Part shown: piece after piece, positions 25,435-33,594 of the stretch | Layout of the letters: each line of letters starts with the position of its first letter | Numbering within the stretch: position 1 is the first letter of the stretch | NCBI RefSeq assembly: GCF_014395225.1 | Contig: NZ_CP060723.1 | Span: 3,472,001 to 3,536,000, forward strand | Reading direction: 5' to 3' | DNA length: 64,000 nt | Source of the DNA: Pedobacter roseus | GTDB taxonomy: Bacteria > Bacteroidota > Bacteroidia > Sphingobacteriales > Sphingobacteriaceae | Position numbers and translations under genes: made by a program | The notes under the pieces: generated by a model | Seen by the model: only the letters and a program-made list of their open reading frames with translations | Told to the model about the DNA's origin: nothing | Databases searched by the model: none

Positions 25435-26910
25435 ATGAAAGCATTACAAATTATCGGAACATTTGCACTGATTGTAGCATCAGGGCAATTAATGGCACAA
25501 ACCAAACCGGCAGATACCACCAGATTATATCTGGATAAATTAATTGCATCAACAAATCCTACAGACAAGGAACTCTTAAATGCAAAACTTAAAACGCTTG
25601 CTGCTTCGAATAGTGAAAAGGAAATGGATATTGCCATTAACTACTACTACCGCTTAAAAAACCAAAAGGCGACCGATTCTTTATTGGAAAATGAAGTTGT
25701 AAAATTCCCAAGTGGATCAAGGGCAAGAAGTAAAGCGGCCAATGATGAAATTTATCCGCTCAAAACTGTTGAGGAAAAAGAAAAAGCATATCAGGAATGG
25801 GTTAAAAAATTTCCACCAAATAAAGATGGCGGTGAGGATTTAATTGTTTATGATTATGTTGTAAGTTCAATTGCAATTGGATATGCCGAGAAAAAAAATA
25901 CCGCAAAGGCCATTGAATATGCGAACAAACTTCAGGTAGATTTTTGGAAAGGCAGTGGTTATGGCGGTCTGGCAGAAACTTTTTATAAAAATGGAGATCT
26001 GAAAAACGCTTCTGTTTACTATAAAAAAGCAATGGAAGTTGCCAAGGTTTATTACGACGGGAAATTACCAAATGAAAACTCCTCAAAATTTGCGGCCTCG
26101 GGCTATCCAGGTTTAACCATGACGTATGCAGGTGTTCTTTTCGAACAAAAAAACTATAACGAGGCTCTAAAGTACGCAGAACTAGCCTCTACTAATCCAA
26201 AAACTGCATCGCCAAGGTCTAATTTCCAATATGCCAAAATTTTGATGGCCTTAAACAGAAACCAGGAAGCTTATGCCAAACTGGAAGAAGCCGTAAAATC
26301 GGGCAAGGCCAATGATGAAATGAGTGCGGCTTTTAAAACACTTTACATAAAGCTGAAAGGCAGCGATGCCGGTTTCGACCAATATGCTGCCGAAATCAGA
26401 AAAGGTATCATCGCCAATCTTCAGCAAAAATTAAATAAAGAAATGGTTAAAAAACCAGCCATAGATTTCACTTTAACCGATCTGGATGGCAAACAGGTTA
26501 CGTTAAGCAGCTTAAAAGGAAAAACGGTAATCCTGGACTTCTGGGCAACCTGGTGTGGTCCGTGCAAAGCTTCTTTCCCTGCGATGCAAATGGCTGTAAA
26601 TAAATATAAAGATGATCCAACGGTAAAATTCCTGTTTATTCACACCTGGGAAAAAACGGCTTCACCAATCCAGGATGCGGGTGATTATATCAAATCTCAA
26701 AATTACAAATTCGAAGTGTTAATGGATACCAAAGATCCTGAAACGAAAATAAACAAAGTAGTGAGTGATTATAAAGTGAATGGAATCCCATCAAAATTTG
26801 TGATTGATCCCCAGGGAAATATCAGATTCAATTTAATGGGTTTCGATGGCAGTAACGAAGCTGCTGTAGATGAAATATCGATGATGATTGATATGGCCAG
26901 AAAAGGATAA
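25435..26910 (+). CDS. Periplasmic TlpA-like thioredoxin with helical-repeat N-terminus
   Basis: A 491-aa protein with a signal peptide (1-21). Residues about 30-330 are helical and TPR-like (KAIEYANKLQVDFWKG, ASVYYKKAMEVAK, YNEALKYAELAST). The C-terminal 150 residues are a TlpA/ResA thioredoxin with the motif WCGPC (Cys374, Cys377) and the cis-proline NGIPSKFV. Such proteins keep thiols reduced on periplasmic proteins; Bacteroidetes often place them behind SusCD pairs, as here, 28 nt after susD. Exact partner unknown. Confidence 0.9.
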   Translation: MKALQIIGTFALIVASGQLMAQTKPADTTRLYLDKLIASTNPTDKELLNAKLKTLAASNSEKEMDIAINYYYRLKNQKATDSLLENEVVKFPSGSRARSKAANDEIYPLKTVEEKEKAYQEWVKKFPPNKDGGEDLIVYDYVVSSIAIGYAEKKNTAKAIEYANKLQVDFWKGSGYGGLAETFYKNGDLKNASVYYKKAMEVAKVYYDGKLPNENSSKFAASGYPGLTMTYAGVLFEQKNYNEALKYAELASTNPKTASPRSNFQYAKILMALNRNQEAYAKLEEAVKSGKANDEMSAAFKTLYIKLKGSDAGFDQYAAEIRKGIIANLQQKLNKEMVKKPAIDFTLTDLDGKQVTLSSLKGKTVILDFWATWCGPCKASFPAMQMAVNKYKDDPTVKFLFIHTWEKTASPIQDAGDYIKSQNYKFEVLMDTKDPETKINKVVSDYKVNGIPSKFVIDPQGNIRFNLMGFDGSNEAAVDEISMMIDMARKG

Positions 26911-26931
26911 TACCAGGCTACATTTTTTTTT

Positions 26932-26975
26932 AATCGCATTTAGCTATAAATTAAGTTAGCTAAATGCGATTTTCT
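26932..26975 (+). terminator. Intrinsic terminator of the SusCD-TlpA operon
   Basis: Perfect 15-bp arms AATCGCATTTAGCTA and TAGCTAAATGCGATT, 10-nt loop, followed by a T-rich tract on the plus strand. Confidence 0.85.
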
Positions 26976-27022
26976 ATTTTGAAGGGACGGAGCAAATTGA
27001 TCGCTTTAATCCAAATCCACAT

Positions 27023-28060
27023 TTACATCAATACTCCTTTTTTGGGCTTAATGGGCAATGGTATATCCTCGTCTCTGATCATTTCCTTTAAGTCTATTTC
27101 GATGGTTCGGCACAATGAAAGCATTGGAATATCATTGGGAAGTCCTTCAAACGGATTTTCTGAATAGTCACCCACCAGCTCCATCATTACAAAAAGCCAG
27201 CCAATCAGGGTAATTACCGGTACAGCCAGCCAGGTTCCGTAGGCACCCAGCCTATCAAACTCTGCTACCAAACCAAAAGGCAATAGAAAAATAAAAATAG
27301 AGAGAAACAGCAAACTTGCAGTTCCGTACTGACGGGGCAGCGGAAATTTTTTAATGCGCTCGGCCTTGCCCTGCTGCTCAAAAAAATCGTTCAGGATTTT
27401 TTGCAACTCTACATGGCGAAAATCATCAATCAGATCCTGCGCTCTTAACTGTTTCAGCTGCTGAGACTGCCTGTCTATAATCTGTGTGGCTATATTCGTA
27501 TATTTAATTAGATCGACATACTCGCCGGCCTGCAGGTGCCTGCTTAACTGGCTTTGATCATACTCTCCCTCCAATAAACCAATACCATGATTCTGTATCC
27601 TCCGCCTGGTAAGCTTAGCTATTTGCACACTCTGATTGATATGTTCCCAGGAAGTTGGCGCCAGCAGCTCGCTACGTAATTCGTAAAGCCAGGCGATGTG
27701 GCGGTAAACAAGCGTTTTTACGATATCGTTTATCTCAGGTTCTGATAGTGCTTCCTTACGGAACTGGTTGCCAACATAAGCCCGAAGGTTTGTACCCCAT
27801 GCCCTGCTGCCGTTCACAATAGATCCCCATATTTTACGCGCCTCCCAAAGCCGGTCGTAAGCCTGGTTATTCTTGAAGCCAATATAAAATGCAACCGCAG
27901 TACCTATAATGGCTACTGATGATAATGGAATAGCCACCCATTTTATATTCAGGTATTTATAAACAAAAACGGCAATGCCCGACCACAAAGCCAGCCAAAT
28001 CAGGTGCCGGCCGGCGAATTCCATCAATCTACGAAAATTAAAGTTTTTATTAATGTACAT
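27023..28060 (-). CDS. Bestrophin-family ion channel
   Basis: A 345-aa membrane protein of the bacterial bestrophin (UPF0187) family. Four hydrophobic segments: about 20-36, 42-60, a pair at about 235-275. The first cytoplasmic loop has FYIGFKNNQAYDRLWEARKIWGSIVNGSRAW, a diagnostic block of bacterial bestrophins, and the end has DYSENPFEGLPNDIPM. Bacterial homologues form pentameric channels, reported to conduct cations in Klebsiella. Physiological role is unclear. Monocistronic. Confidence 0.92.
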   Translation of the reverse strand: MYINKNFNFRRLMEFAGRHLIWLALWSGIAVFVYKYLNIKWVAIPLSSVAIIGTAVAFYIGFKNNQAYDRLWEARKIWGSIVNGSRAWGTNLRAYVGNQFRKEALSEPEINDIVKTLVYRHIAWLYELRSELLAPTSWEHINQSVQIAKLTRRRIQNHGIGLLEGEYDQSQLSRHLQAGEYVDLIKYTNIATQIIDRQSQQLKQLRAQDLIDDFRHVELQKILNDFFEQQGKAERIKKFPLPRQYGTASLLFLSIFIFLLPFGLVAEFDRLGAYGTWLAVPVITLIGWLFVMMELVGDYSENPFEGLPNDIPMLSLCRTIEIDLKEMIRDEDIPLPIKPKKGVLM

Positions 28061-28384
28061 AATCTACCGACTCCTTTCTTTTTCTTCAAATAGGTAAGAA
28101 TCGTATCCAAAGCTTTTTACAGGCCGTGAATCCGCGTTCATTTTTATCCGAATATTTGCAGTACTAAAGGTAGGTCAATCGTGTTTTAACGAAATAGAGA
28201 ATAGTTAAGCAGGCATAAATCTGCTATAAATACTGTAAATCGCTCCATAAAGATCTTTTGTACTACAGTAAAACACTTAAAGATGAATAAAAAAGCCTTT
28301 CAGAAGATTTAATACCCGGTTTTTAGGGTATTAGGAAGTTTTATTTAGGAAAACCAATAACACAAGAAGAAGAATAATTTTGAA
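28061..28384. other. 324-bp intergenic region
   Basis: Holds the upstream region of the bestrophin gene and a hairpin with arms AATACCC and GGGTATT (28311-28332) that lacks a T-run on either strand. Nothing else recognised. Confidence 0.5.
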
Positions 28385-28672
28385 CTACAAAAATTTTAAT
28401 ACCAGTTTTTCCCATTCCTCTTCGAGTGTGAATTTAGGCATTTGCTCTTCTGCCCTGTTGTACCAGTAGCCAGCGTTCCAGAGGTCACCTTCTTTGCGGT
28501 GAAGATAGGCATGAACTTGCGCAGAGGCCCTGTCGTTTAAATGATCAACCTGTTGGTGGGCTTTGTGCCAATCTCCTTTGCCATCATACCAAAGCGCTTT
28601 CAATTGAACCGAAAGATTGTTATCAGGATGCGGTGCATCAAACGATGCTTTAAATTCTGCTATATTTTTCAT
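28385..28672 (-). CDS. Conserved hypothetical protein, 95 aa
   Basis: A small acidic cytoplasmic protein, no signal peptide or membrane segment. The stretch KALWYDGKGDWHKAHQQVDHLNDRASAQVHAYLHRKEGDLWNAGYWYNRA is rich in aromatic and His residues and reads like a pair of helical repeats; I recall similar small proteins in many bacteria but no function. Monocistronic, with a copy of dispersed repeat B upstream. Confidence 0.75.
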   Translation of the reverse strand: MKNIAEFKASFDAPHPDNNLSVQLKALWYDGKGDWHKAHQQVDHLNDRASAQVHAYLHRKEGDLWNAGYWYNRAEEQMPKFTLEEEWEKLVLKFL

Positions 28673-28762
28673 GGAAGCGCTAAATTAAGAGATTGGGATT
28701 TGTGAATCAAGTGATACAAGCGCAGGAAATCGTAATTCCCAACCCGATAGTTCTCGGGTTGA

Positions 28763-28830
28763 TTGGGAACCACGCAGCAATAGCTTTAAGATTACCGCCT
28801 GCGCGAGATCCGATAGCTATCGGATGACGA
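28763..28830 (+). repeat. Dispersed repeat B, copy 1
   Basis: Matches the reverse complement of 41183-41254 over about 70 bp: TTGGGAACC, then GCTTTAAGATT, CCTGCGC and GATCCGATAGC...ATCGGATGACGAC. It contains the perfect palindrome ATCCGATAGCTATCGGAT. A hairpin with arms AACCCGA and TCGGGTT lies just upstream. Confidence 0.75.
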
Positions 28831-28892
28831 CCTCTCTAATAAAATCGCTACAAGTAACACCTTATTCGGGATGAAGACTCAGTATATAAATC

Positions 28893-29300
28893 CTATTCTG
28901 CTTTAATCTCTTCTCCCAGCTGGCTTGCATTGCCATTAACATCCATCATTTTACCGGTTTTAACATCGTAGCCAAATTCATCATAACTTTCATTCCCCTC
29001 ACCTTTGGGATTATCGCCATATTCATTCGGACCATAATCACCAGAAGAAAATAACATCGCGAAACCATAAAAAGGAACCAATTGCCACCAACCTGATTTA
29101 CCCAGATCATGGCAACGTTTTGCTCCCTGGGAGATCACCAAGTAGATGGGTAAAAGTAAGATGATGCCAATCCAATCGCCGAATGTAGCATTGTTCTGGA
29201 AAACCATTACAAAAAAGTAAAAAATGTAATAGATGATGATTGTCAGGGCATATTCGGTACGGCGAATCCTGCCATAAAATGAAAAAGGGTCATTAAACAT
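28893..29300 (-). CDS. DUF805 family membrane protein
   Basis: A 135-aa protein starting MFNDPFSFYGRIRRTEY, the typical DUF805 opening (F-x-G-R-x-x-R-x-E-Y/F). Three hydrophobic segments (about 18-36, 42-58 and 72-85) surround the conserved RCHDLGKSGWWQLVPF. The C-terminus is hydrophilic and acidic. DUF805 proteins are small inner-membrane proteins of unknown function. Own transcript presumed. Confidence 0.85.
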   Translation of the reverse strand: MFNDPFSFYGRIRRTEYALTIIIYYIFYFFVMVFQNNATFGDWIGIILLLPIYLVISQGAKRCHDLGKSGWWQLVPFYGFAMLFSSGDYGPNEYGDNPKGEGNESYDEFGYDVKTGKMMDVNGNASQLGEEIKAE

Positions 29301-29375
29301 TAGAGAAGCGTTTATTTTTTATAATTTAAAATCAGGTTGAAAATAGGAATATTTTTTCATTTCGAAGCGGTAATT

Positions 29376-29543
29376 TACTTTGAAACCTTCCCGCTATAGG
29401 TGGCGACCAAACAAAGTTACTTTGAAAGCTTCCCTCCATGGGTGGCAACAAATCAAACCTACTTTGAAACCATCCCACCATAGGTGGCGGCAAATCAAAC
29501 CTACTTTGAAACCTTCCCACCATAGGTGGCGACAAATCAAAGT
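29376..29543. repeat. 42-bp minisatellite, four units
   Basis: Four back-to-back units of exactly 42 bp (starts 29376, 29418, 29460, 29502). Each begins TACTTTGAAA and contains the small palindrome CCACC-ATA-GGTGG or a variant. The unit ends with TCAAA, complementary to its own start, so each unit can fold. Since 42 is a multiple of 3, the minus strand is open as a 14-residue repeat of the type FDLPPPMVGRFQSR, but no start or context supports expression. Confidence 0.9.
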
Positions 29544-29575
29544 AAAATGACGGAATTAGTGTCATCATGGATAAA

Positions 29576-30463
29576 CTAAAACCTCTGGTTATCCCTGTAA
29601 TGACTAATAAACCATTCCAATGCAGGGTTTTGATTCGATTCTTTATAAGCCAGCACAACTTCCGTATCCACAGGAATATCATCAAGCGTGATATAAGCTA
29701 CCTTCAATTGCGCATATTGATTTTTTAAGGATGAAGGCAAAATAGATACGCCCAACCCTGCTTCTACCAGTTGCAAAATGGAATGCACATTATTGGCTTC
29801 ATGGGTAATATCGGGTGTAAAGCCCATTCTTTGGCAGATTTCGATTAGTTTTTGATTGTACTGCGGGGCGAAATCCTTATTAAAGAAGATAAAAGGGCTG
29901 GTTTTTAAAAAATTGACAAATGCTTCTTCACTCAAAAACTCCTGATCCGTTAAGGGAATGACCACCACAAAGGGATCAAAAAACAAAGATTCTACTTTTA
30001 ATTTTTCAGATAATACGGGTGCCCGTAAAATGCCAACATCAAGTCTCCCCTCCTCCAGTTCCTTGATCTGTGTAAGTGTGGGTACTTCGAACAAACTGGT
30101 TTTTAGATAAGGGAATTCTTTTTGCATTGATTTTAAAATTTCGGCAAGGTGCGATTGGTAAACAGAACTGATGTAACCGATTTTCAGTTCGCCACTTACA
30201 CCAGTATGTATTTTACGCACCAGTTCCTTGCTTTCTTCGAGCCTGGCAAATAAAGCATCCACCTCAGCCATAAAGTATTTCCCGGCATTGGTTAAGGTTA
30301 CCTGTTTGTTGCTCCGTTTAAATAACTGTACCTGAAGTTCTTCTTCCAGTTCTTTAATCTGCCGGCTTAAAGGCGGCTGCGAAATAAATAACCTGTTTGC
30401 AGCCCTTGTAAAATGAAGTTCTTCTGCAACCGTTTTGAAATATAAAAGATGACGGAGTTCCAT
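29576..30463 (-). CDS. LysR-family transcriptional regulator
   Basis: A 295-aa regulator with an N-terminal winged HTH (residues 1-60, LHFTRAANRLFISQPPLSRQIKELEEELQVQLFKR) and a C-terminal periplasmic-binding-like effector domain (KIGYISSVYQSHLAEIL, GLGVSILPSSLKNQ). It is divergent from a methyltransferase, 90 nt away, with LysR-box-like palindromes in between, so it probably controls that gene. Effector unknown. The C-terminal RDNQRF end lies close to the minisatellite. Confidence 0.93.
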   Translation of the reverse strand: MELRHLLYFKTVAEELHFTRAANRLFISQPPLSRQIKELEEELQVQLFKRSNKQVTLTNAGKYFMAEVDALFARLEESKELVRKIHTGVSGELKIGYISSVYQSHLAEILKSMQKEFPYLKTSLFEVPTLTQIKELEEGRLDVGILRAPVLSEKLKVESLFFDPFVVVIPLTDQEFLSEEAFVNFLKTSPFIFFNKDFAPQYNQKLIEICQRMGFTPDITHEANNVHSILQLVEAGLGVSILPSSLKNQYAQLKVAYITLDDIPVDTEVVLAYKESNQNPALEWFISHYRDNQRF

Positions 30464-30470
30464 ATTTATA

Positions 30471-30506
30471 ATACTTAATAAGTATCAATTTATGCAAATA
30501 TTGATA
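30471..30506. promoter_or_regulatory. Operator candidates for the LysR-type regulator
   Basis: A perfect 15-bp palindrome (30471-30485; arms ATACTTA and TAAGTAT) is followed by an overlapping inverted repeat with arms TATCAAT (30483-30489) and ATTGATA (30500-30506). Both lie in the LysR-methyltransferase intergenic region. Confidence 0.55.
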
Positions 30507-30553
30507 TTTTACAAATATGATTAACAAGCTTAACTTTATCAAAAAAATAAAAT

Positions 30554-31276
30554 ATGGATACAGATTATTCGCAGAAAGCAACGAATGAAGAAATTAAGAC
30601 CAGGTTCGATCATGATGTAGAACGTTTTTCTAACCTCGAAAGCGGTCAGCAGACCACTATTGATGCACCCCTAACCATGGAACTTTGTACGGGCGCAGCC
30701 GGATACATTAATCCGGGTGCCAAAGAACTGTTGGATATTGGTTGTGGAGCAGGTAATTATACTTTAAAAATGTTGAGCAAGATTCCAGACCTTAACTGCA
30801 CTTTAAATGATCTTAGCTTGCCGATGCTTGAGCGTGCAAAAGAGCGCGTTTCGGCACAAACCAACGGAGAAATAACGATTATACAGGATGATATGCGCAA
30901 CCTCGATCTTCCTGGCAATCATTTTGATATTGTACTTGCTGCCGCAACTTTTCATCATTTACGTACGGATGCAGATTGGGAACTTGTATTTACAAAGGTT
31001 TATAAGGCTTTAAAACCTGGGGGAAGCATCTGGATTTCGGACCTGATAGCACATGATTCGCATTTGATTGACCAGCTTTTTCAGGATCATTACGGTGCCT
31101 ATTTAGAAACACTTGGCGGCCCTGAATATAAACAAAAGGTATTCGATTACATTGCTTATGAGGATACCCCACGCTCTTTAAATTATCAGTTGGCGCTGTT
31201 GCAAAAAGTAGGGTTTAAGGTGACGGAGATCCTGCATAAAAATTCGTATTTCGCAGCCTTTGGTGCGGTAAAATAA
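30554..31276 (+). CDS. Class I SAM-dependent methyltransferase
   Basis: A 240-aa cytoplasmic protein with a Rossmann methyltransferase core. Motif I is LLDIGCGAGNYT (residues 59-70), then LNDLSLPMLERAKERV, IQDDMRNLDLPGNHFDIVLAAATFHHL and LKPGGSIWISDLI. Substrate unknown: UbiE/small-molecule type by pattern. Divergent from LysR and likely its target. Intact, no domain fusion. Confidence 0.85.
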   Translation: MDTDYSQKATNEEIKTRFDHDVERFSNLESGQQTTIDAPLTMELCTGAAGYINPGAKELLDIGCGAGNYTLKMLSKIPDLNCTLNDLSLPMLERAKERVSAQTNGEITIIQDDMRNLDLPGNHFDIVLAAATFHHLRTDADWELVFTKVYKALKPGGSIWISDLIAHDSHLIDQLFQDHYGAYLETLGGPEYKQKVFDYIAYEDTPRSLNYQLALLQKVGFKVTEILHKNSYFAAFGAVK

Positions 31277-31402
31277 TAGGTGATTAACGCGCTCACGGCA
31301 AAAGAATATCTTTGATAAATTAAAGAATCCTAATCCTTATATATGCTTTTTTTACACCTTTCTGCCACGGGACATGAATTAATTATGAAGAAAATTTAAA
31401 CC

Positions 31403-31449
31403 AGCAATAAATTATTGCTTTAATGTAACAAACGTGTTATATTCACGTT
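31403..31449. repeat. Two inverted repeats upstream of the cold-shock-like gene
   Basis: AGCAATAA, A, TTATTGCT (31403-31419, perfect 17-bp palindrome) and arms AACGTG/CACGTT (31431-31436, 31444-31449). They are 35 and 70 nt upstream of the ATG at 31485: operators or leader hairpins. Confidence 0.45.
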
Positions 31450-31484
31450 AACATTTATCAGTTAATACATTCAAGCAATCATTT

Positions 31485-31708
31485 ATGAGAAAGGGTATTG
31501 TTATACAAATTGATCCATTTTTTGGAAAGGGTGTTATCGAAGATGAAAACGGGCAGGACATTTTTTTTGATCTTGGCCTGATAGAAAGCGATATCAACAC
31601 CGGGATTTGGTGCTGTTTCAGATTATTCTTGGTCCCGATGGCCTGGTTGCGTCAGATGTTCAACAAATGGTTCAAAAAAGTGAGGTTAACTTTACATCTG
31701 ATATATAA
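31485..31708 (+). pseudogene. Cold-shock-domain-like gene with -1 frameshift
   Basis: The frame from the ATG reads MRKGIVIQIDPFFGKGVIED ... SDINTG and then, in the same frame, becomes nonsense-like (WCCFRLFLVPMAWLRQMF). Restoring one G in the GGG run at 31602-31604 continues as GDLVLFQIILGPDGLVASDVQQ and ends at a TAA at 31706-31708, giving a coherent protein of about 74 aa. KGVIEDENGQDIFFDL resembles the RNP-1 strand region of cold-shock/OB-fold proteins. The deletion is either a sequencing slip or a real mutation; without it the track would extend to 31781 as a 98-aa product with an unrelated tail. Confidence 0.65.
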
Positions 31709-31743
31709 CAACAAAAATATTGAAATCAGATCGCAAGAAACAA

Positions 31744-31775
31744 AAACAGTAGCAAACTCATGCTTGCTACTGTTT
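31744..31775. terminator. Bidirectional intrinsic terminator
   Basis: Arms AAACAGTAGCAA and TTGCTACTGTTT with an 8-nt loop; T-rich on both flanks. Serves the cold-shock-like gene and the convergent SusC/SusD transcript. Confidence 0.8.
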
Positions 31776-31829
31776 AAATAAATTTATTTTTTACTCATTC
31801 ATTCAGGATTGATCGGGAAATCAGGTATA

Positions 31830-33590
31830 CTAATAGCCCTGGTTTTGTTTGATCGTTTTGGTCACATCAAGCGTTGCCTGCGGTATCGGGAAAATCCTCC
31901 TGAAGGGCTGGGTAGTCGGTTTTGCGCTAAAAGGTAGCTCATATTTTCCGAAACGGATCATCTGCGGACGCCTTAACAGCTCCCAATAGGTTTCGTAAGC
32001 AATTTCCTTGTAAAGTGTAGCCTCGTTCAGCGAGGTGATCGGTGTACCTGGTGTGCTGTTATAATAAGCTTCACGTTTTCTTGAGGTACGCAGTTTGTTA
32101 ATGTCGGCCATGGCCTCTGCCACCATCCCCTTGCGAAAATAGGCTTCTGCACGCATGGTGTAGATGGCGCCCAAACGGATCAATGGAATATCTACATTGC
32201 TCGTTCCGTTATCCAGCTCAGGGTCGAACTCGTATTTAAAACAGCGTGCACCGCGGTTGATCTCATTCTGTGCAAACACTGCCTGTGTTGGATTAGAGAA
32301 GTTAAGTTCTGGTGTAAAGTCCATTTTTGTAGAGGTACTCTTCTCCATAACCAGTTCCGAAACCTTGATCCTGCCATCGGCGGTCATTTCAAAACCACCT
32401 CCAGTGGTCAGCTTTGGCCCATACTGCTGGCCCGCCATAATTCCCCTGTTAAAGTGGAACCAGGGTAGGTTGTTGCTCTTCGGCACAATATCGGTGGCTG
32501 GTACACTTCCCGGGCCATCGTTGGTAAACCAGGTACCGTCGGCATACTGGTATTTTTGTGTAAACCTCGGGTCGTCGTGGTTACCGTCCCAGCTGGCATA
32601 AAACTGCGGACTGATACAAGCGGCGTTGGTACCCCTGTTGGCCGGCGAGGGTTTCTGGTTACGTTCCACGCACACATAAGCGAAGGAGTTCGAGCCATTA
32701 CGCAGGTAATCGATTTTCTGTACCACTACAAAAATCAGTTCTTTGCCTCCAGAGTTCTTGATCGCAAAGTTGTCGAAATAGTTGCTTAGCAGGCTGAATT
32801 TACCAGAGTTGATTAATAAAGAGGTGTAACTGATCACCTTATCCATATCCGTTTCAGCCGTATTCACCGATTTCTCGTTGAAGTTGAAGCTGGCCGCATA
32901 ACGGTCTTTAAAAACCGCACGGTTCAGGTACATGTTTGCCAGCAAACCATAAGCAGCCTCTTTGGTAAACCTGCCGTTATGGGTAGATTGCTCACCCAGA
33001 GGGGCAAGATTCGGAATCAGGGCTTCTACCTGCAGAATGAGTTCATCGATCGCTGTGGCACCCTGTTTCATCTCCAATGGGGCTTTCTCATCCATCGGGT
33101 CGCGGTAAGGCGCCTGCCCGAAAAGGTCCAAAGTGGTGTAGGTATAAAAGGCCAGTAAACCTTTAGCCTCTGCCAAATAGAGTGTTTTCTGTGGGATGCT
33201 GCTATTGGTTACCTCCTTTATTGCCGTTAATGATCGGGTGATCCCGTTGGTGAGCATGTTCCAGTTATCGGTAACAATTGGGTTGTTAGGCGCCCAGGTA
33301 AACTCGTGCATCGAGCGCCATTTGCCCCCATCGCCCCAATCACTCCCACGTGTGGGCAAAATAGCCTCGTCGGTAGTGTATTCCTGCAGTGAAAAAACTG
33401 CACCATGATCTACAAAGGTACCTTCGCCCAAACGGCTATATGCCGCTGTTAGTGCGCCTGCAGGGTTGGAAGCACTACTGCCCAGTACTTCATCAAGCAC
33501 TTTTTCGTCGAGCTTGGTACAGCCAGTAAAAACGAGCGCAGTAGCAAGCAGCATAATGTTTTTTATATTGAATATGTGATAGCTTTTCAT
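31830..33590 (-). CDS. SusD/RagB-family surface lipoprotein (PUL 1)
   Basis: A 586-aa lipoprotein with lipobox FTGC (Cys24). SusD blocks: LAEAKGLLAFYTYTTLDLFGQAPYRDPM (with the usual aromatic-rich helix), RLGAIYTMRAEAYFRKGMVAEAMADINKLRTSR, EIAYETYWELLRRPQMIRFGKY, and FPIPQATLDVTKTIKQNQGY at the end. It is 4 nt downstream of its SusC. Binds oligosaccharide at the cell surface; with the adjacent HTCS and lyase the likely ligand is a glycosaminoglycan such as heparin or heparan sulfate, an inference from context. Confidence 0.93.
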   Translation of the reverse strand: MKSYHIFNIKNIMLLATALVFTGCTKLDEKVLDEVLGSSASNPAGALTAAYSRLGEGTFVDHGAVFSLQEYTTDEAILPTRGSDWGDGGKWRSMHEFTWAPNNPIVTDNWNMLTNGITRSLTAIKEVTNSSIPQKTLYLAEAKGLLAFYTYTTLDLFGQAPYRDPMDEKAPLEMKQGATAIDELILQVEALIPNLAPLGEQSTHNGRFTKEAAYGLLANMYLNRAVFKDRYAASFNFNEKSVNTAETDMDKVISYTSLLINSGKFSLLSNYFDNFAIKNSGGKELIFVVVQKIDYLRNGSNSFAYVCVERNQKPSPANRGTNAACISPQFYASWDGNHDDPRFTQKYQYADGTWFTNDGPGSVPATDIVPKSNNLPWFHFNRGIMAGQQYGPKLTTGGGFEMTADGRIKVSELVMEKSTSTKMDFTPELNFSNPTQAVFAQNEINRGARCFKYEFDPELDNGTSNVDIPLIRLGAIYTMRAEAYFRKGMVAEAMADINKLRTSRKREAYYNSTPGTPITSLNEATLYKEIAYETYWELLRRPQMIRFGKYELPFSAKPTTQPFRRIFPIPQATLDVTKTIKQNQGY

Positions 33591-33594
33591 TTTA

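Noticed and set aside
26964..27167. 67-codon plus-strand frame
   Set aside because: Antisense to the bestrophin gene's 3' end and overlaps the terminator.
29376..29543. Array taken for a CRISPR
   Set aside because: Units are contiguous with no spacers; four units of the same 42 bp only.
29332..29685. A 117-codon open frame across the minisatellite and the LysR 3' end, with PPMVGRFQS-type repeats
   Set aside because: It overlaps the LysR gene in another frame and exists only because the 42-bp unit has no stops; no start context or homologue seen.
31485..31781. 98-aa product in one frame
   Set aside because: The tail after residue 40 is out of frame with a coherent alternative ending at 31708; better read as a frameshifted cold-shock-like gene.
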